Source: an uncultured Alphaproteobacteria bacterium
Lineage (GTDB): Bacteria; Pseudomonadota; Alphaproteobacteria; RF32; CAG-239
DNA: 63,105 nucleotides
Direction: 5' to 3'
NCBI GenBank assembly: GCA_944391465.1
Contig: CALXTS010000007.1
Location: 1 to 63,105 of the forward strand
Under the pieces are notes generated by a model that searched no databases, was not told the origin of the DNA, and saw only the letters and a list, made by a program, of their open reading frames with translations. Positions 1-10,744 of this stretch are shown one piece after another; position 1 is the first letter of the stretch, and each line of letters opens with the position of its first letter. The translations under genes and the position numbers were made by a program.

Positions 1-434
1 GAATTTCTTAGGTCCTTTTCTCATACGTAAGCATTAATCTGTATCACTACTAATTACTGCCTGCGTATCCTCTTATCTTATCTACTCTGTCTTATAACTA
101 CCAACAATTTCAAAATCAACTTGCTTCTCATCGTCGGCGAGGTGGTTTATATGACACTCAAAGCGATATGTCAACATTTTTTTTCAAAAAAATTTGATTA
201 TTTGTTAAAAAATTATTAACCACTTGATATGGCGAAATAATAAATAATTATTTTTTTAGAGTCAAGCAACAATTTAGCCTATAAATCTGTGGTTTTAATA
301 TCTATATAAACTTTTTAAATCAGCTAATAATAGATTCTTCTTGAAAAACGTAGCTTTGCCATCAAATTATACTTGAATGTTTTTAAGACTTTTGTATTAT
401 AAGAAAAATTTTAACATACTAAGAGGAGGCTACA
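1..434. other. Intergenic region upstream of infC
   Basis: No credible gene is seen in this stretch. The first ~140 bases are C/T-rich on the plus strand and the rest is very AT-rich with long A/T runs. A promoter-like pair lies near 373-400 and a strong Shine-Dalgarno sequence at 421-429, both serving infC. The region may hold the untranslated end of a gene outside the window, but I cannot name it. Confidence 0.5.
373..400 (+). promoter_or_regulatory. Probable promoter of infC
   Basis: TTGAAT (373-378) and TATTAT (395-400) are separated by 16 bases, about 35 bases upstream of the infC start. This fits a housekeeping sigma-70 promoter; the background is AT-rich, so chance matches are likely. 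Confidence 0.4.
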
Positions 435-971
435 ATAGCTAAAGAAAATACCAATACGCCAGTACGCAATGACGACGGACCGCGTATTAATGAAGATATA
501 AAAGTAAAAGAAGTACGTCTTATTGATGAAAATAATGAAAATCGCGGAGTAGTTTCGATTCGCGAAGCTCTTCAAATAGCCGAGGATGCCGGACTGGATT
601 TGATAGAGATTTCACCTCAAGCTGTTCCTCCCGTATGTAAAGTTTTAGACTACGGCAAATATAAGTATGAGATGCAAAAGCGTAAAGCTGAAGCCAAAAA
701 GAATCAAAAAGTAATTTGCATCAAAGAATTAAAAGTTCGTCCAATGATTGATGACCACGATTATGAAGTAAAAGTCAAACAGGCGAAAAAGTTTTTATCT
801 GAAGGTAATAAAGTCAAATTTACAATGCGTTTTAAAGGTCGCGAAATGACCAATGATTTGGGAAAATCATTATTTACGCGCTTTCTTGATGATTTAGACG
901 GTTTATGCAAAATCGATTCGGATCCTAAAATGGACGGAAAGCAAATGATGATGATGATATCTCCGGCCTAG
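435..971 (+). CDS. infC: Translation initiation factor IF-3
   Basis: IF-3 binds the 30S subunit, blocks early joining of 50S and checks the start codon. The 178-residue product has the usual length. The N-terminal domain begins around RINEDIKVKEVRLI and the C-terminal domain around KELKVRPMIDDHDYEVK. The start is set by a strong Shine-Dalgarno AAGAGGAGG (421-429) placed 5 bases before an ATA codon at 435; the next ATG-type starts would delete conserved N-terminal sequence. A near-cognate start is typical of infC (usually AUU) and allows autoregulation, because IF-3 itself rejects such codons. The usual partners rpmI and rplT do not follow; ligA does. A hairpin with a T-run ends the unit at 1014-1044. 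Confidence 0.93.
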   Translation: MAKENTNTPVRNDDGPRINEDIKVKEVRLIDENNENRGVVSIREALQIAEDAGLDLIEISPQAVPPVCKVLDYGKYKYEMQKRKAEAKKNQKVICIKELKVRPMIDDHDYEVKVKQAKKFLSEGNKVKFTMRFKGREMTNDLGKSLFTRFLDDLDGLCKIDSDPKMDGKQMMMMISPA

Positions 972-1013
972 ATTCGCTAAAAAAAATCACAAAAAACGAA
1001 AAGGAATCTCATG

Positions 1014-1044
1014 AAAAGGAATCTCCTATAGATTCCTTTTTTAT
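1014..1044 (+). terminator. Intrinsic terminator after infC
   Basis: AAAAGGAATC (1014-1023) pairs with GATTCCTTTT (1031-1040) around a 7-base loop, followed by more T. The position right after infC makes infC a single-gene unit. Confidence 0.8.
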
Positions 1045-1180
1045 TGCCTCTATCCCAAACTCCTCCGTAAAAGTACCACACACACTTATCAAACTTTACA
1101 CAAAACAACTCATCTTTTGATATTTTTAATGATTTAAACAATACAAACGACTATGATGTTTTCAAATAAACTCCAATTAA

Positions 1181-3262
<2,082 letters not shown>

Positions 3263-3278
3263 ATATAGAGGCTAAAGA

Positions 3279-3998
3279 TTACTCAATAATAAAAAACTCG
3301 TATATCTTTGCCAAAACAATATTTAAGAATAAAAAGACCAATGATAGCGGCAACATCAAAACATAAAGAGGCATTGAAAGTCCTTGAGCAACTTGCAACA
3401 AAATCATTGAAACTAAATTAAACATGATGGCTATCACTAAAAATTCAAAATAATTTCCTCTGGTTTTCTCCCATGCAAAACGCAATTTTCCGCTTCGTCC
3501 GATTAAAGCAGATATCCACGCCAGAAACGGACGATAAATCAGCCATGGAGAAACTAAAACAAGCATAATATTCAATCCCAAATCAACCCAATCAGAATCT
3601 TGCATATACCTTTGCAAAAAATGCGTATAACGGTCATTAAAATCAGCTGAAAAACCCAAAAACAAAGGAGCATAAGGCAAAACAACCAACAACGTCAAAA
3701 ACAACATAGTCAAAACCACAATTTTGGTTGAGGGAACCATAGAATAAAAAATAGATGACACCTGAAAATAAGGTTTACGATTAAAATACATTCTGAAAAA
3801 ATATCCCCAGAAAGCATAGGCAACAATCAGTATCGGAAAAAGAATCACACTTTTCCATGTATAAACACATCCAAGCAAAATCAGATAATTCAAAACAGCC
3901 ATTACTGAAATTACCTTCGGATTATCAACACAATAATTCCAAGCTCCAAACAAAGTGGTTAAAATATCCAATTTTTTTATCTGTTGTTTTGCCATCAT
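3279..3998 (-). CDS. Integral membrane protein of unknown function, downstream of tolA
   Basis: I do not recognise this 239-residue protein. It has about five or six hydrophobic segments (roughly residues 28-48, 50-68, 92-115, 140-160, 185-205 and 208-232) and few charged residues between them, so it should sit in the inner membrane. It lies 13 bases downstream of tolA on the same strand and so is probably co-transcribed with tolQRA, in the place where tolB usually sits. A role in the envelope is an inference from this context only. An AAAGG sequence upstream supports the start; a second ATG follows at once. Confidence 0.75.
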   Translation of the reverse strand: MMAKQQIKKLDILTTLFGAWNYCVDNPKVISVMAVLNYLILLGCVYTWKSVILFPILIVAYAFWGYFFRMYFNRKPYFQVSSIFYSMVPSTKIVVLTMLFLTLLVVLPYAPLFLGFSADFNDRYTHFLQRYMQDSDWVDLGLNIMLVLVSPWLIYRPFLAWISALIGRSGKLRFAWEKTRGNYFEFLVIAIMFNLVSMILLQVAQGLSMPLYVLMLPLSLVFLFLNIVLAKIYEFFIIE

Positions 3999-4011
3999 AT
4001 AAATACCTTTT

Positions 4012-4923
4012 TTATTTTACGGATGCATCCATCGGATTAAAACGCAGCAACATTGTATTCCACAGATCATATTTATCCGCATATTTTTCTGATAAAATTG
4101 TATAAGGCGCACAAATAAACACAGCACGTTTTGCACTATCCGCCACCGAACGGAAATGAGTATCACTGTTATAACGAGCAGTATCCATAATATCCACGCG
4201 ACGAACCGTACCATCTTGATTCAAAATTGCCCGAATTTCAATAATCATATCTTCAATTCCGCGAGCTCCGGGATCAAGATTCCAACAACCACGTAAACGC
4301 CCCGCAATAGCATCCATTTCAGAGATTGAAAGCTCGCTGAAATAAGAACCTCCGATTCCGCCCTCTATCCCCATATTATTGACATCAGTTCCTTCTTTAA
4401 CCACTGCCGTTTCGCTCGTTGGTCCTAAATTCTTTTCCAGCGCATCAACCGATGCCAACAAACTGCGTAAAGGATTTGCGAGTTCTGGTTTTTTATTATC
4501 TTTCTTTTTGGTATCTTTAGGCTTTTTACCTTCACCTTTAGCTTTAACTTTTTTAGCGATTTCTTTAATAGGTTTTTTAGGCTGCGGAGCAACTATAAAA
4601 TCATTTTTTGTTTTTTCAACGGCTTCTTTTGTATCAGGCTTTTGAGCCTTAGCTTCTTTCTCTCCGGATTGTTCCGAAACTTCATCTTTAGTATATTTCT
4701 TTTCAATTTTTCTTTTGATAGTACTGGCAGCTCTGTCTTCCTTACCAATTTTTGCTTTGGGAGGAAGATTAGTCATTTCAGAAATTTTAACATCTTTCAA
4801 ATCAACAATAATCGGCACCTGTTCCGGAGCTTTTCTATGCCACCAGAACAAAGGAAAATCTATCATGCATATCGCAAAAATTACGATATGCAAAATAATT
4901 GATTTTTTTAACGCCTTATCCAT
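4012..4923 (-). CDS. tolA: Tol-Pal system protein TolA
   Basis: TolA links the inner-membrane TolQR motor to Pal and TolB and helps outer-membrane constriction at division. The 303-residue product has the TolA layout: one N-terminal membrane segment (about 8-28), a long lysine/glutamate/alanine-rich rod (about 55-150) and a C-terminal globular domain (about 195-295). The C-terminal domain contains the GCWNLDPGA stretch, which resembles alphaproteobacterial TolA proteins. Gene order tolQ-tolR-tolA and spacing of only 9 bases from tolR confirm the call. TolB would be expected next but is absent. Confidence 0.9.
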   Translation of the reverse strand: MDKALKKSIILHIVIFAICMIDFPLFWWHRKAPEQVPIIVDLKDVKISEMTNLPPKAKIGKEDRAASTIKRKIEKKYTKDEVSEQSGEKEAKAQKPDTKEAVEKTKNDFIVAPQPKKPIKEIAKKVKAKGEGKKPKDTKKKDNKKPELANPLRSLLASVDALEKNLGPTSETAVVKEGTDVNNMGIEGGIGGSYFSELSISEMDAIAGRLRGCWNLDPGARGIEDMIIEIRAILNQDGTVRRVDIMDTARYNSDTHFRSVADSAKRAVFICAPYTILSEKYADKYDLWNTMLLRFNPMDASVK

Positions 4924-4932
4924 TACAACCTA

Positions 4933-5379
4933 TTATTTCTTTTTTAACTGTCTGGGTTTGGGCTCGGTTTTTAACCCAACCTTTTCAAATCCTGCCTCTT
5001 TAAGAATAGCCATCAAACCGATGACTCTACCATACTCAGCTCCGGTATCTCCGGAAATTGTTACCGTTAATTCTGCATTTTCTTCACGCATTGCATTAAG
5101 TTTTTTTACAATTTCATTAGCTGGTATTTCCGTATCACCAATATAATAATAGCCTTCTTTATCAACACTAATGTTAATTGAAGTATCCTCGGTTGTGATA
5201 GCTTTTCCGCCGACTTTAGGTAAATCCAACGCAATTCCGGAAGTCATCAACGGTGCAGCCACCATAAACACAACCAACAGCACCATCATAACATCCATCA
5301 AGTTCGTAATATTAATATCTGCATTTCGGCTGTAGCGTTTTGAACGCCGAGAAGATTGCGTTGAAGGAACCAAAACCAT
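4933..5379 (-). CDS. tolR: Tol-Pal system protein TolR (ExbD/TolR family)
   Basis: TolR is the proton-channel partner of TolQ. The 148-residue protein has one membrane segment near residues 27-47 with the essential aspartate at position 29 (NLMDVMMVLLVVFMV), then a periplasmic domain of the ExbD/TolR type. The gene is 3 bases from tolQ and 9 bases from tolA, so all three are one transcription unit. Confidence 0.93.
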   Translation of the reverse strand: MVLVPSTQSSRRSKRYSRNADINITNLMDVMMVLLVVFMVAAPLMTSGIALDLPKVGGKAITTEDTSINISVDKEGYYYIGDTEIPANEIVKKLNAMREENAELTVTISGDTGAEYGRVIGLMAILKEAGFEKVGLKTEPKPRQLKKK

Positions 5380-5382
5380 AGA

Positions 5383-6129
5383 TTACTCTCCTGCCATCTC
5401 AGCTTTAATAGCTGTATCATCAATTTCGCGAGAAAGAATGCTAGAAAATTCAGCCATAAAGTTTTCCAATTTTTTTGCAAAACGATCAATATCCGAAGTA
5501 ATTTTATTATAAGCAAGCACAGCCGGAATAGCCGCAATCAAACCAAAAGCCGTCGTAAACAACGCCTCGGCAATACCCGGAGCCATAGCTGCCAAAGAAT
5601 TGCTTTGAGTTGCACCGATAGCGTTAAAGCTATTGATAATTCCCCAAACCGTTCCAAACAAACCAACCAACGGAGCAACCGAACCAGTTGAAGCCAAAAA
5701 GCCCATACGAGTATCCAAAGCATCGAGCTCTTTTTCCATAGATACGGTCATGGCTTTTTCAATACGTTGTTGCAAAGAAACACCTCGAAGCCCACGATCA
5801 GTTTTTGATTTCAAAATATTGGTTCGTTTCCATTCACGCATAGCTGCCACAAACATAGCCGCCATCGGACTATTAGGTTTATTACCGATATTATCATATA
5901 AGCGATCCAAAGATCCGCCGGACCAAAATTTTTCTTCAAATCTGTTGGTTTGAGATTTTACCTGACGCAAGGTACCCCATTTTTCAAAAATAATCGCCCA
6001 AGACCAAACCGAAGCGGCAATCAAGCCAATCATAACCAGTTTGGTAATCATATCAGAAGCCCATACCAAGTCCCACATTGACATCTGAGCTGCAGCTTCC
6101 GCTACCTGATTAACTGTCTGAGTATCCAT
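5383..6129 (-). CDS. tolQ: Tol-Pal system protein TolQ (MotA/TolQ/ExbB family)
   Basis: TolQ forms the proton-driven motor with TolR. The 248-residue protein has an N-terminal membrane segment (about 25-45) and two further segments in the C-terminal half (about 145-170 and 185-210). The last two carry the family pattern FLASTGSVAPLVGLFGTVWG and APGIAEALFTTAFGL. It is the first gene of tolQRA. A promoter-like pair lies 54-81 bases upstream, after the ybgC terminator, so tolQRA can be transcribed apart from ruvBA-ybgC. Confidence 0.94.
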   Translation of the reverse strand: MDTQTVNQVAEAAAQMSMWDLVWASDMITKLVMIGLIAASVWSWAIIFEKWGTLRQVKSQTNRFEEKFWSGGSLDRLYDNIGNKPNSPMAAMFVAAMREWKRTNILKSKTDRGLRGVSLQQRIEKAMTVSMEKELDALDTRMGFLASTGSVAPLVGLFGTVWGIINSFNAIGATQSNSLAAMAPGIAEALFTTAFGLIAAIPAVLAYNKITSDIDRFAKKLENFMAEFSSILSREIDDTAIKAEMAGE

Positions 6130-6182
6130 ATTTTTATATCCTTATTAACAAAAAACGCACTTAATAAAAAAAATTTAGCCTA

Positions 6183-6210
6183 TAATTAGCACAAAATATT
6201 AAATTTTCAA
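6183..6210 (-). promoter_or_regulatory. Probable promoter of tolQRA
   Basis: On the minus strand TTGAAA (6210-6205) is followed after 16 bases by TAATTA (6188-6183), preceded by a TG that would make an extended -10. It lies between the ybgC terminator and the tolQ start. Confidence 0.45.
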
Positions 6211-6230
6211 TTAATTTTAATAAATCATCA

Positions 6231-6264
6231 AAAATTAAAAGCCGCTTTAATCAGCGGCTTTTTT
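6231..6264 (-). terminator. Intrinsic terminator after ybgC
   Basis: AAAAGCCGCT (6237-6246) and AGCGGCTTTT (6253-6262) form a 10-bp stem with a 6-base loop. On the minus strand the stem runs into TTTTAATTTTT. It ends the ruvBA-ybgC unit just before the tolQ promoter. Confidence 0.8.
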
Positions 6265-6714
6265 TTATAAATATTGTTCAATTTTTAAAGCCAAATCTTT
6301 AGGAATTCGAGTTGGCTTTTTAGTTGCCAAACTCATATGAATTAATTTGATATTAATACTGACAAGAGTTTGATCTCCACGCATGATATCTTGATGCATG
6401 GTTATGGAAGCCCCGGTCAACTCACAAACTCTGCTGGAAACCATCAATTCATCATCTAAAACAGCCGGCAAAAGATACTCAATATCACATGTTCTGACCA
6501 CAAAACCTGTTTTATCATCACACTCAAGAGCATCTTGCTGACGGCACCCTAAAGTTCTAATAAACTCTGTCCGAGCTCTTTCGGCAAATTTAAGATAGTT
6601 GGCATAATAAACTATTCCGCCGGCATCCGTATCCTCATAATAAACTCTGATTGGATACAAAAACACATTGTCACGAAACTCTCCCTCTGCCGGAGACACT
6701 GGTTTAATAATCAT
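6265..6714 (-). CDS. ybgC: Tol-Pal-associated acyl-CoA thioesterase YbgC
   Basis: YbgC is a hotdog-fold 4-hydroxybenzoyl-CoA-type thioesterase acting on acyl-CoA, encoded beside tol genes in many proteobacteria. The 149-residue product has the family signature YEDTDAGGIVYYANYLKFAE at about residues 26-45, including the catalytic aspartate. The length is normal. It lies 16 bases downstream of ruvB on the same strand and ends at a strong terminator, so it is co-transcribed with ruvAB rather than tolQ. Confidence 0.92.
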   Translation of the reverse strand: MIIKPVSPAEGEFRDNVFLYPIRVYYEDTDAGGIVYYANYLKFAERARTEFIRTLGCRQQDALECDDKTGFVVRTCDIEYLLPAVLDDELMVSSRVCELTGASITMHQDIMRGDQTLVSINIKLIHMSLATKKPTRIPKDLALKIEQYL

Positions 6715-6730
6715 TTATATTATCCTTACT

Positions 6731-7807
6731 TTATAATTTTTCTTCGTTTTCAATCACACTTAACAAATCAAATTGTGCCGGAGCCGGCTTTAATCCTGAT
6801 TTTATTCTGGGAACACCCATATACTCACACCCCAAATCAGAAATAACTCTACCACGAGGCGTTCTTTGTAAAAAACCGAGTTTTAACAAAAAAGGCTCAA
6901 TAACTTCTTCAATAGTATCTCTTTCTTCTGAGAGAGCTGCCGCCAAAGTATCTGCCCCAACAGGACCTCCGCCGTAATTTTGAACAATACATTGCAGATA
7001 TCGACGATCAAAAGCATCAAGCCCGTAATCATCAACATCCAAACGTCTTAATGCTTTGTCCGCAATTTTATTATCAACTTCTTTAGCTTGAGCCACAATT
7101 CCAAAATCACGAACTCTACGCAACAAACGTCCGGCCACACGAGGCGTCCCGCGAGAACGTTTTGCTATTTCCATAGCTCCGTTATCTGAAATCGGCATTC
7201 CAAGAAGATTAGCCCCGCGTAAAACAATACTTTTAAGTTCATCGGGTGAATAAAAATCTAACCGCAACGGAATTCCGAAACGTTCTCTCAACGGTGTTGA
7301 AAGCAACCCGGAACGCGTTGTTGCGCCCACCAATGTAAACGGTTGCAAATCGATTCGAACTGAGCGAGCCGAAGGTCCCTCTCCGATAATTAAATCAAGC
7401 TGAAAATCTTCCATCGCGGAATACAAAACTTCTTCAATAGCCGGATTCAAACGATGAATTTCATCAATAAACAAAACATCGTTTCGCTCAAGATTCGTCA
7501 AAATAGCGGCTAAATCTCCTGACTTTGATATCATTGGCGCAGAAGTCGCCCGAAACCCGACATCTAATTCTTTGGCAATAATTGAAGCCAAAGTAGTCTT
7601 GCCAAGTCCCGGAGGGCCGAATAACAAAACATGATCCAACGCCTCCCCTCGGCTTTTAGCGGCCTCAATAAACACTTTCAGATTCTCACATACCTGACGC
7701 TGACCGACAAAGTCATCTAACTTTTCCGGACGTAAAGAAACCGGCATTCCGGCGGATTGTTCATCATCAAAAGTCTTCTGAGGACTGACTATTCGTTCAT
7801 CAATCAT
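6731..7807 (-). CDS. ruvB: Holliday junction branch migration ATPase RuvB
   Basis: RuvB is the hexameric AAA+ motor that drives branch migration with RuvA. The 358-residue protein shows Walker [10 protein letters not shown] (residues 64-72), Walker [10 protein letters not shown], and sensor sequence [16 protein letters not shown]. The C-terminal winged helix ends in [20 protein letters not shown] and TPRGR. The length is usual. The start is 2 bases from the ruvA stop, so the two are translated as a pair. Confidence 0.97.
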   Translation of the reverse strand: MIDERIVSPQKTFDDEQSAGMPVSLRPEKLDDFVGQRQVCENLKVFIEAAKSRGEALDHVLLFGPPGLGKTTLASIIAKELDVGFRATSAPMISKSGDLAAILTNLERNDVLFIDEIHRLNPAIEEVLYSAMEDFQLDLIIGEGPSARSVRIDLQPFTLVGATTRSGLLSTPLRERFGIPLRLDFYSPDELKSIVLRGANLLGMPISDNGAMEIAKRSRGTPRVAGRLLRRVRDFGIVAQAKEVDNKIADKALRRLDVDDYGLDAFDRRYLQCIVQNYGGGPVGADTLAAALSEERDTIEEVIEPFLLKLGFLQRTPRGRVISDLGCEYMGVPRIKSGLKPAPAQFDLLSVIENEEKL

Positions 7808-7809
7808 AT

Positions 7810-8466
7810 TTAATCTTTCTTAGCAAACTCTTTTAAGGACAGCTTAATTAACTCAGAAACATCAGCATCGGGATTATTATTCAAAGCCAGATTCACGGCA
7901 CGATAAGCCTCCAAACGTTGATATCCCAAATTAACCAAAGCCGAAATTGCATCTTCCATCTTACTTGGATCATCGGCTCTGGACACTAAAGCATCTTGAT
8001 AATTTTCAGTTTGTTCATTCACAGACAAATTCATATTGACCTCCTTTGCAAATTCCGCAACCGGAACCATTACCACTTTATCTTTAAGTTCGGTAACGAT
8101 TCTGGCTGCCAATTTAGGTCCTACACCATTTGCCCTTGTAAACGAGGCTTTATCTTGCGCTGAAACGGCTTGAGCCAACTGCATCGGAGACAAAGCCGAT
8201 AAAATACTCAAACAAACCTTTGCCCCCACGCCTTGAACCTTTGTTAAAGTATTAAACCACTCTTTTTCTAAAGCATCTGCAAAGCCGAAAAGAGTAATAC
8301 TATCTTCACGAACAACCGTCTCAATAAGCAAAGACGCTTCTATTCCCACCGCCAACTTAGCAATTGTTTTGGCAGAAACAAAGACCAAATAACCAACACC
8401 GTTAACATCAACAATGCAATAATCTTCGCCTATTGTATCAACCAAACCTCTTAATTTTGCAATCAT
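7810..8466 (-). CDS. ruvA: Holliday junction branch migration protein RuvA
   Basis: RuvA binds four-way junctions and loads RuvB. The 218-residue protein has the N-terminal OB fold ([20 protein letters not shown]), helix-hairpin-helix motifs around residues 70-125 ([33 protein letters not shown]) and the C-terminal RuvB-contact domain (about 165-215). It is directly upstream of ruvB. An HD-domain gene sits between it and ruvC, 91 bases upstream. Confidence 0.95.
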   Translation of the reverse strand: MIAKLRGLVDTIGEDYCIVDVNGVGYLVFVSAKTIAKLAVGIEASLLIETVVREDSITLFGFADALEKEWFNTLTKVQGVGAKVCLSILSALSPMQLAQAVSAQDKASFTRANGVGPKLAARIVTELKDKVVMVPVAEFAKEVNMNLSVNEQTENYQDALVSRADDPSKMEDAISALVNLGYQRLEAYRAVNLALNNNPDADVSELIKLSLKEFAKKD

Positions 8467-8557
8467 ATTCTCATCCTCGTCTTAATGGCATAAGACTATA
8501 CAAATATATATAAGTCTTCAAGGAGATTTTACCACTTAAGAACAAAACGCAAACAAA

Positions 8558-9262
8558 TTAAGCCACCTTACTTTGTTTTTCATAATCTTGCAAATACTCT
8601 ATCCACTCCGGACAACTACTCTCCTCAAAAAATTCCAACAAAAAATTTTTCATAAACTCATGACGTTTTTCAGCCATTTTCAAGGCAGTGGAAGTAAACA
8701 TCATATTTTTCAGCTTAAATAATTTTTCAAAAAAATGATTAATAAAATTATCAGATTTTCGATGCGGATTTTTATATTCTGCCGCAGTCAAATTCAAATC
8801 AGGAAAAACTAGAGGATCAAAAATTTTATCAGATGCGGCGTCACATCTTTCCAAAGCAAAAGCCAAAGTCCGAATAACCCCCAATGCCCCGATGGCATCC
8901 AACATATCGGCATCGGAAACGATTTTCCCTTCCAAACATTGAGGACGAATTCCCTTCAAAGCCTTACTATATCCCATACTTCCGATAATCTGGCAGACTT
9001 TTTCGACAACATCGGCATCAACGCCAACTTCCGACATAATCTTTCTGGCATTTGATAAATTCTGAGCATTCTCCTCGCCAAACAACTTATAATCATCGGC
9101 ATCATGCAATAATGCAGCCATCGCCACAATATCAACATCAGCCTTTTCTTGTTCGGCAATTTTAACTGCCAACTGATAAACTCGCAACACATGGTCAAAC
9201 CCATGACCATCATTATTTCCGGCCATTAAAATTTTTACTTTATTTTTAATCTCTTCAATCAT
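8558..9262 (-). CDS. HD-domain phosphohydrolase
   Basis: This is a metal-dependent HD-superfamily hydrolase of the stand-alone type. Its substrate is unknown. Metal ligands are visible: His20/His24 in GHGFDHVLRV and His53-Asp54 in ALLHDADDYKLFG, with a further aspartate near SDADMLDAIGALG (about residues 116-128). The 234-residue length is usual for the uncharacterised HD proteins related to YedJ. It lies between ruvC and ruvA on the same strand, 25 bases from ruvC and 91 bases before ruvA, so it is probably co-transcribed with them. A role in recombination is not shown; nucleotide or phosphate-ester hydrolysis is the family-based guess. Confidence 0.8.
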   Translation of the reverse strand: MIEEIKNKVKILMAGNNDGHGFDHVLRVYQLAVKIAEQEKADVDIVAMAALLHDADDYKLFGEENAQNLSNARKIMSEVGVDADVVEKVCQIIGSMGYSKALKGIRPQCLEGKIVSDADMLDAIGALGVIRTLAFALERCDAASDKIFDPLVFPDLNLTAAEYKNPHRKSDNFINHFFEKLFKLKNMMFTSTALKMAEKRHEFMKNFLLEFFEESSCPEWIEYLQDYEKQSKVA

Positions 9263-9287
9263 ATCTATCCTATTCCCAAAGGAGCTA

Positions 9288-9770
9288 TTACTTTATTACC
9301 CGAGTTTGACGATAATTATAGTGAGTTATGGCAATTGCCAAAGCATCGGAAGAATCATTATTTTTAGGTTTACATCCGGGAAGAAGAATCTTAACCATCG
9401 TTTCAACCTGAGATTTTTCAGCACGCCCAACACCAACCAGCGCTTTTTTTACCTTATTCGGCTCATATTCACAAACCGGAATATTATACAATGCCGGAGC
9501 CAAAATAACTACGCCTCGAGCCATTCCGAGTTTTATCGTTGAAGCAGGATTCTCATTCAAAAAAACTTGCTCAATCGCCGCTTCATCTGGTTTATAAGTT
9601 TCTATAACCTCTCCCAATTTCTGATGAATAATTGCCAAGCGTGCAGGTAACTCCAACTTTGTATCTGTTTTTATAAATCCGTCGGCCACATACCTCAGAC
9701 GATTATTTTCAACCTCAACAATCCCCCACCCTGTGGAAGACAAACTCGGATCCAAACCTAAAATTCTCAT
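9288..9770 (-). CDS. ruvC: Holliday junction resolvase RuvC
   Basis: RuvC cuts Holliday junctions symmetrically. The 160-residue protein carries the four acidic catalytic residues of the family: Asp7 (LGLDPSLSSTGWG), Glu67 (AAIEQVF), and Asp139 and Asp142 (NNDSSDALAIAITH). Length and order are normal. It is the first gene of the ruvC-HD-ruvA-ruvB-ybgC run. A terminator for yebC lies 80-105 bases upstream. Confidence 0.96.
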   Translation of the reverse strand: MRILGLDPSLSSTGWGIVEVENNRLRYVADGFIKTDTKLELPARLAIIHQKLGEVIETYKPDEAAIEQVFLNENPASTIKLGMARGVVILAPALYNIPVCEYEPNKVKKALVGVGRAEKSQVETMVKILLPGCKPKNNDSSDALAIAITHYNYRQTRVIK

Positions 9771-9850
9771 ATTTCAATTCCATAAACAAACTTATTAAAG
9801 TATAAACAAAAGAACAAAAATTTGTTACAAAAAAATCATTAATCCCAAAT

Positions 9851-9876
9851 AAAAAACCGCCCTTATACAGAGCGGT
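9851..9876 (-). terminator. Intrinsic terminator after yebC
   Basis: On the minus strand ACCGC and GCGGT pair around an 11-base loop, followed by six T. It lies 28 bases after the yebC stop. Confidence 0.7.
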
Positions 9877-9903
9877 AATTTATAAAAACAGTTTTTAATA
9901 AAA

Positions 9904-10653
9904 CTAAGCCAATTTTTCTAAAACATCATCAGAAAATTCTGCATTATGGTAAACATGCTGAACGTCATCATCATCTTCCAACGCATCAACAAAATCCATG
10001 AATTTCTGAGCTGTTTCCAAATCCGTGATATCAGTTTTAACGGTAGGTTTCCAGTCTAATCTTGAGGCAGAAGGCGTACCGAAAACTTTTTCCAAAGCAT
10101 CTGTTACCACAGCCAAATCATCAGGAAGTGTTTCAATATCATGATGTTCTTCATCGGTAACCACATCATTGGCACCGGCTTCCAATGCTGTTTCAAACAT
10201 TTTATCAGCATCGGCGGCAGAAAGCGGATATTCAATAAACCCAATACGCTCAAAATTAAAAGCGACAGAACCGCTCTCACCCATAACGCCGCCACGTTTT
10301 CCAAAAATGGTACGAACATTTCCGGCCGTACGATTTTTATTATCGGTCAAAGCCTCAACAATAACGGCAACCTTACCGGGACCAAAACCCTCATAACGAG
10401 CACTGACATAATCAGCACCACCCGCAGTTTGGCTGGCTTTTGCAATAGCTCTTTCAATATTATCTTTGGGCATACTTTCAGCACGAGCCGCCTGAATAGC
10501 CAAACGCAAGCGCGGATTTTTATCCGGCTCCGGCAAACCGCTCTTAGCAGCAATTGTAATATCACGAGCCAACTTGGCAAAAACTTTTGCCTTTTTGGCA
10601 TCTTGCGCACCTTTACGGTACATAATATTTTTAAACTGGGAGTGTCCAGACAT
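9904..10653 (-). CDS. yebC: YebC/PmpR family protein (TACO1-like)
   Basis: YebC-family proteins act as transcription regulators or, as shown for the mitochondrial and some bacterial members, as helpers of ribosomes stalled on proline runs. The 249-residue protein begins with the signature MSGHSQFKNI and continues with KAKVFAKLARDITIAAKSG. It has the three-domain family length and an acidic C-terminal part (VDALEDDDDVQHVYHN). The start ATG follows a clear AAGGAG. In many proteobacteria yebC is next to ruvC, as here. Confidence 0.95.
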   Translation of the reverse strand: MSGHSQFKNIMYRKGAQDAKKAKVFAKLARDITIAAKSGLPEPDKNPRLRLAIQAARAESMPKDNIERAIAKASQTAGGADYVSARYEGFGPGKVAVIVEALTDNKNRTAGNVRTIFGKRGGVMGESGSVAFNFERIGFIEYPLSAADADKMFETALEAGANDVVTDEEHHDIETLPDDLAVVTDALEKVFGTPSASRLDWKPTVKTDITDLETAQKFMDFVDALEDDDDVQHVYHNAEFSDDVLEKLA

Positions 10654-10744
10654 CTTAAAACTCCTTAAATATTCTTATTCGCGAGTTTTATACAACAAAG
10701 CAAAAACACACGCAAGAATTTTTTACTTCAAGAAGTTCAAATTT

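Noticed and set aside
10141-10668. 175-codon plus-strand frame opposite yebC
   Set aside because: Shadow of yebC; no Shine-Dalgarno and no recognisable protein.
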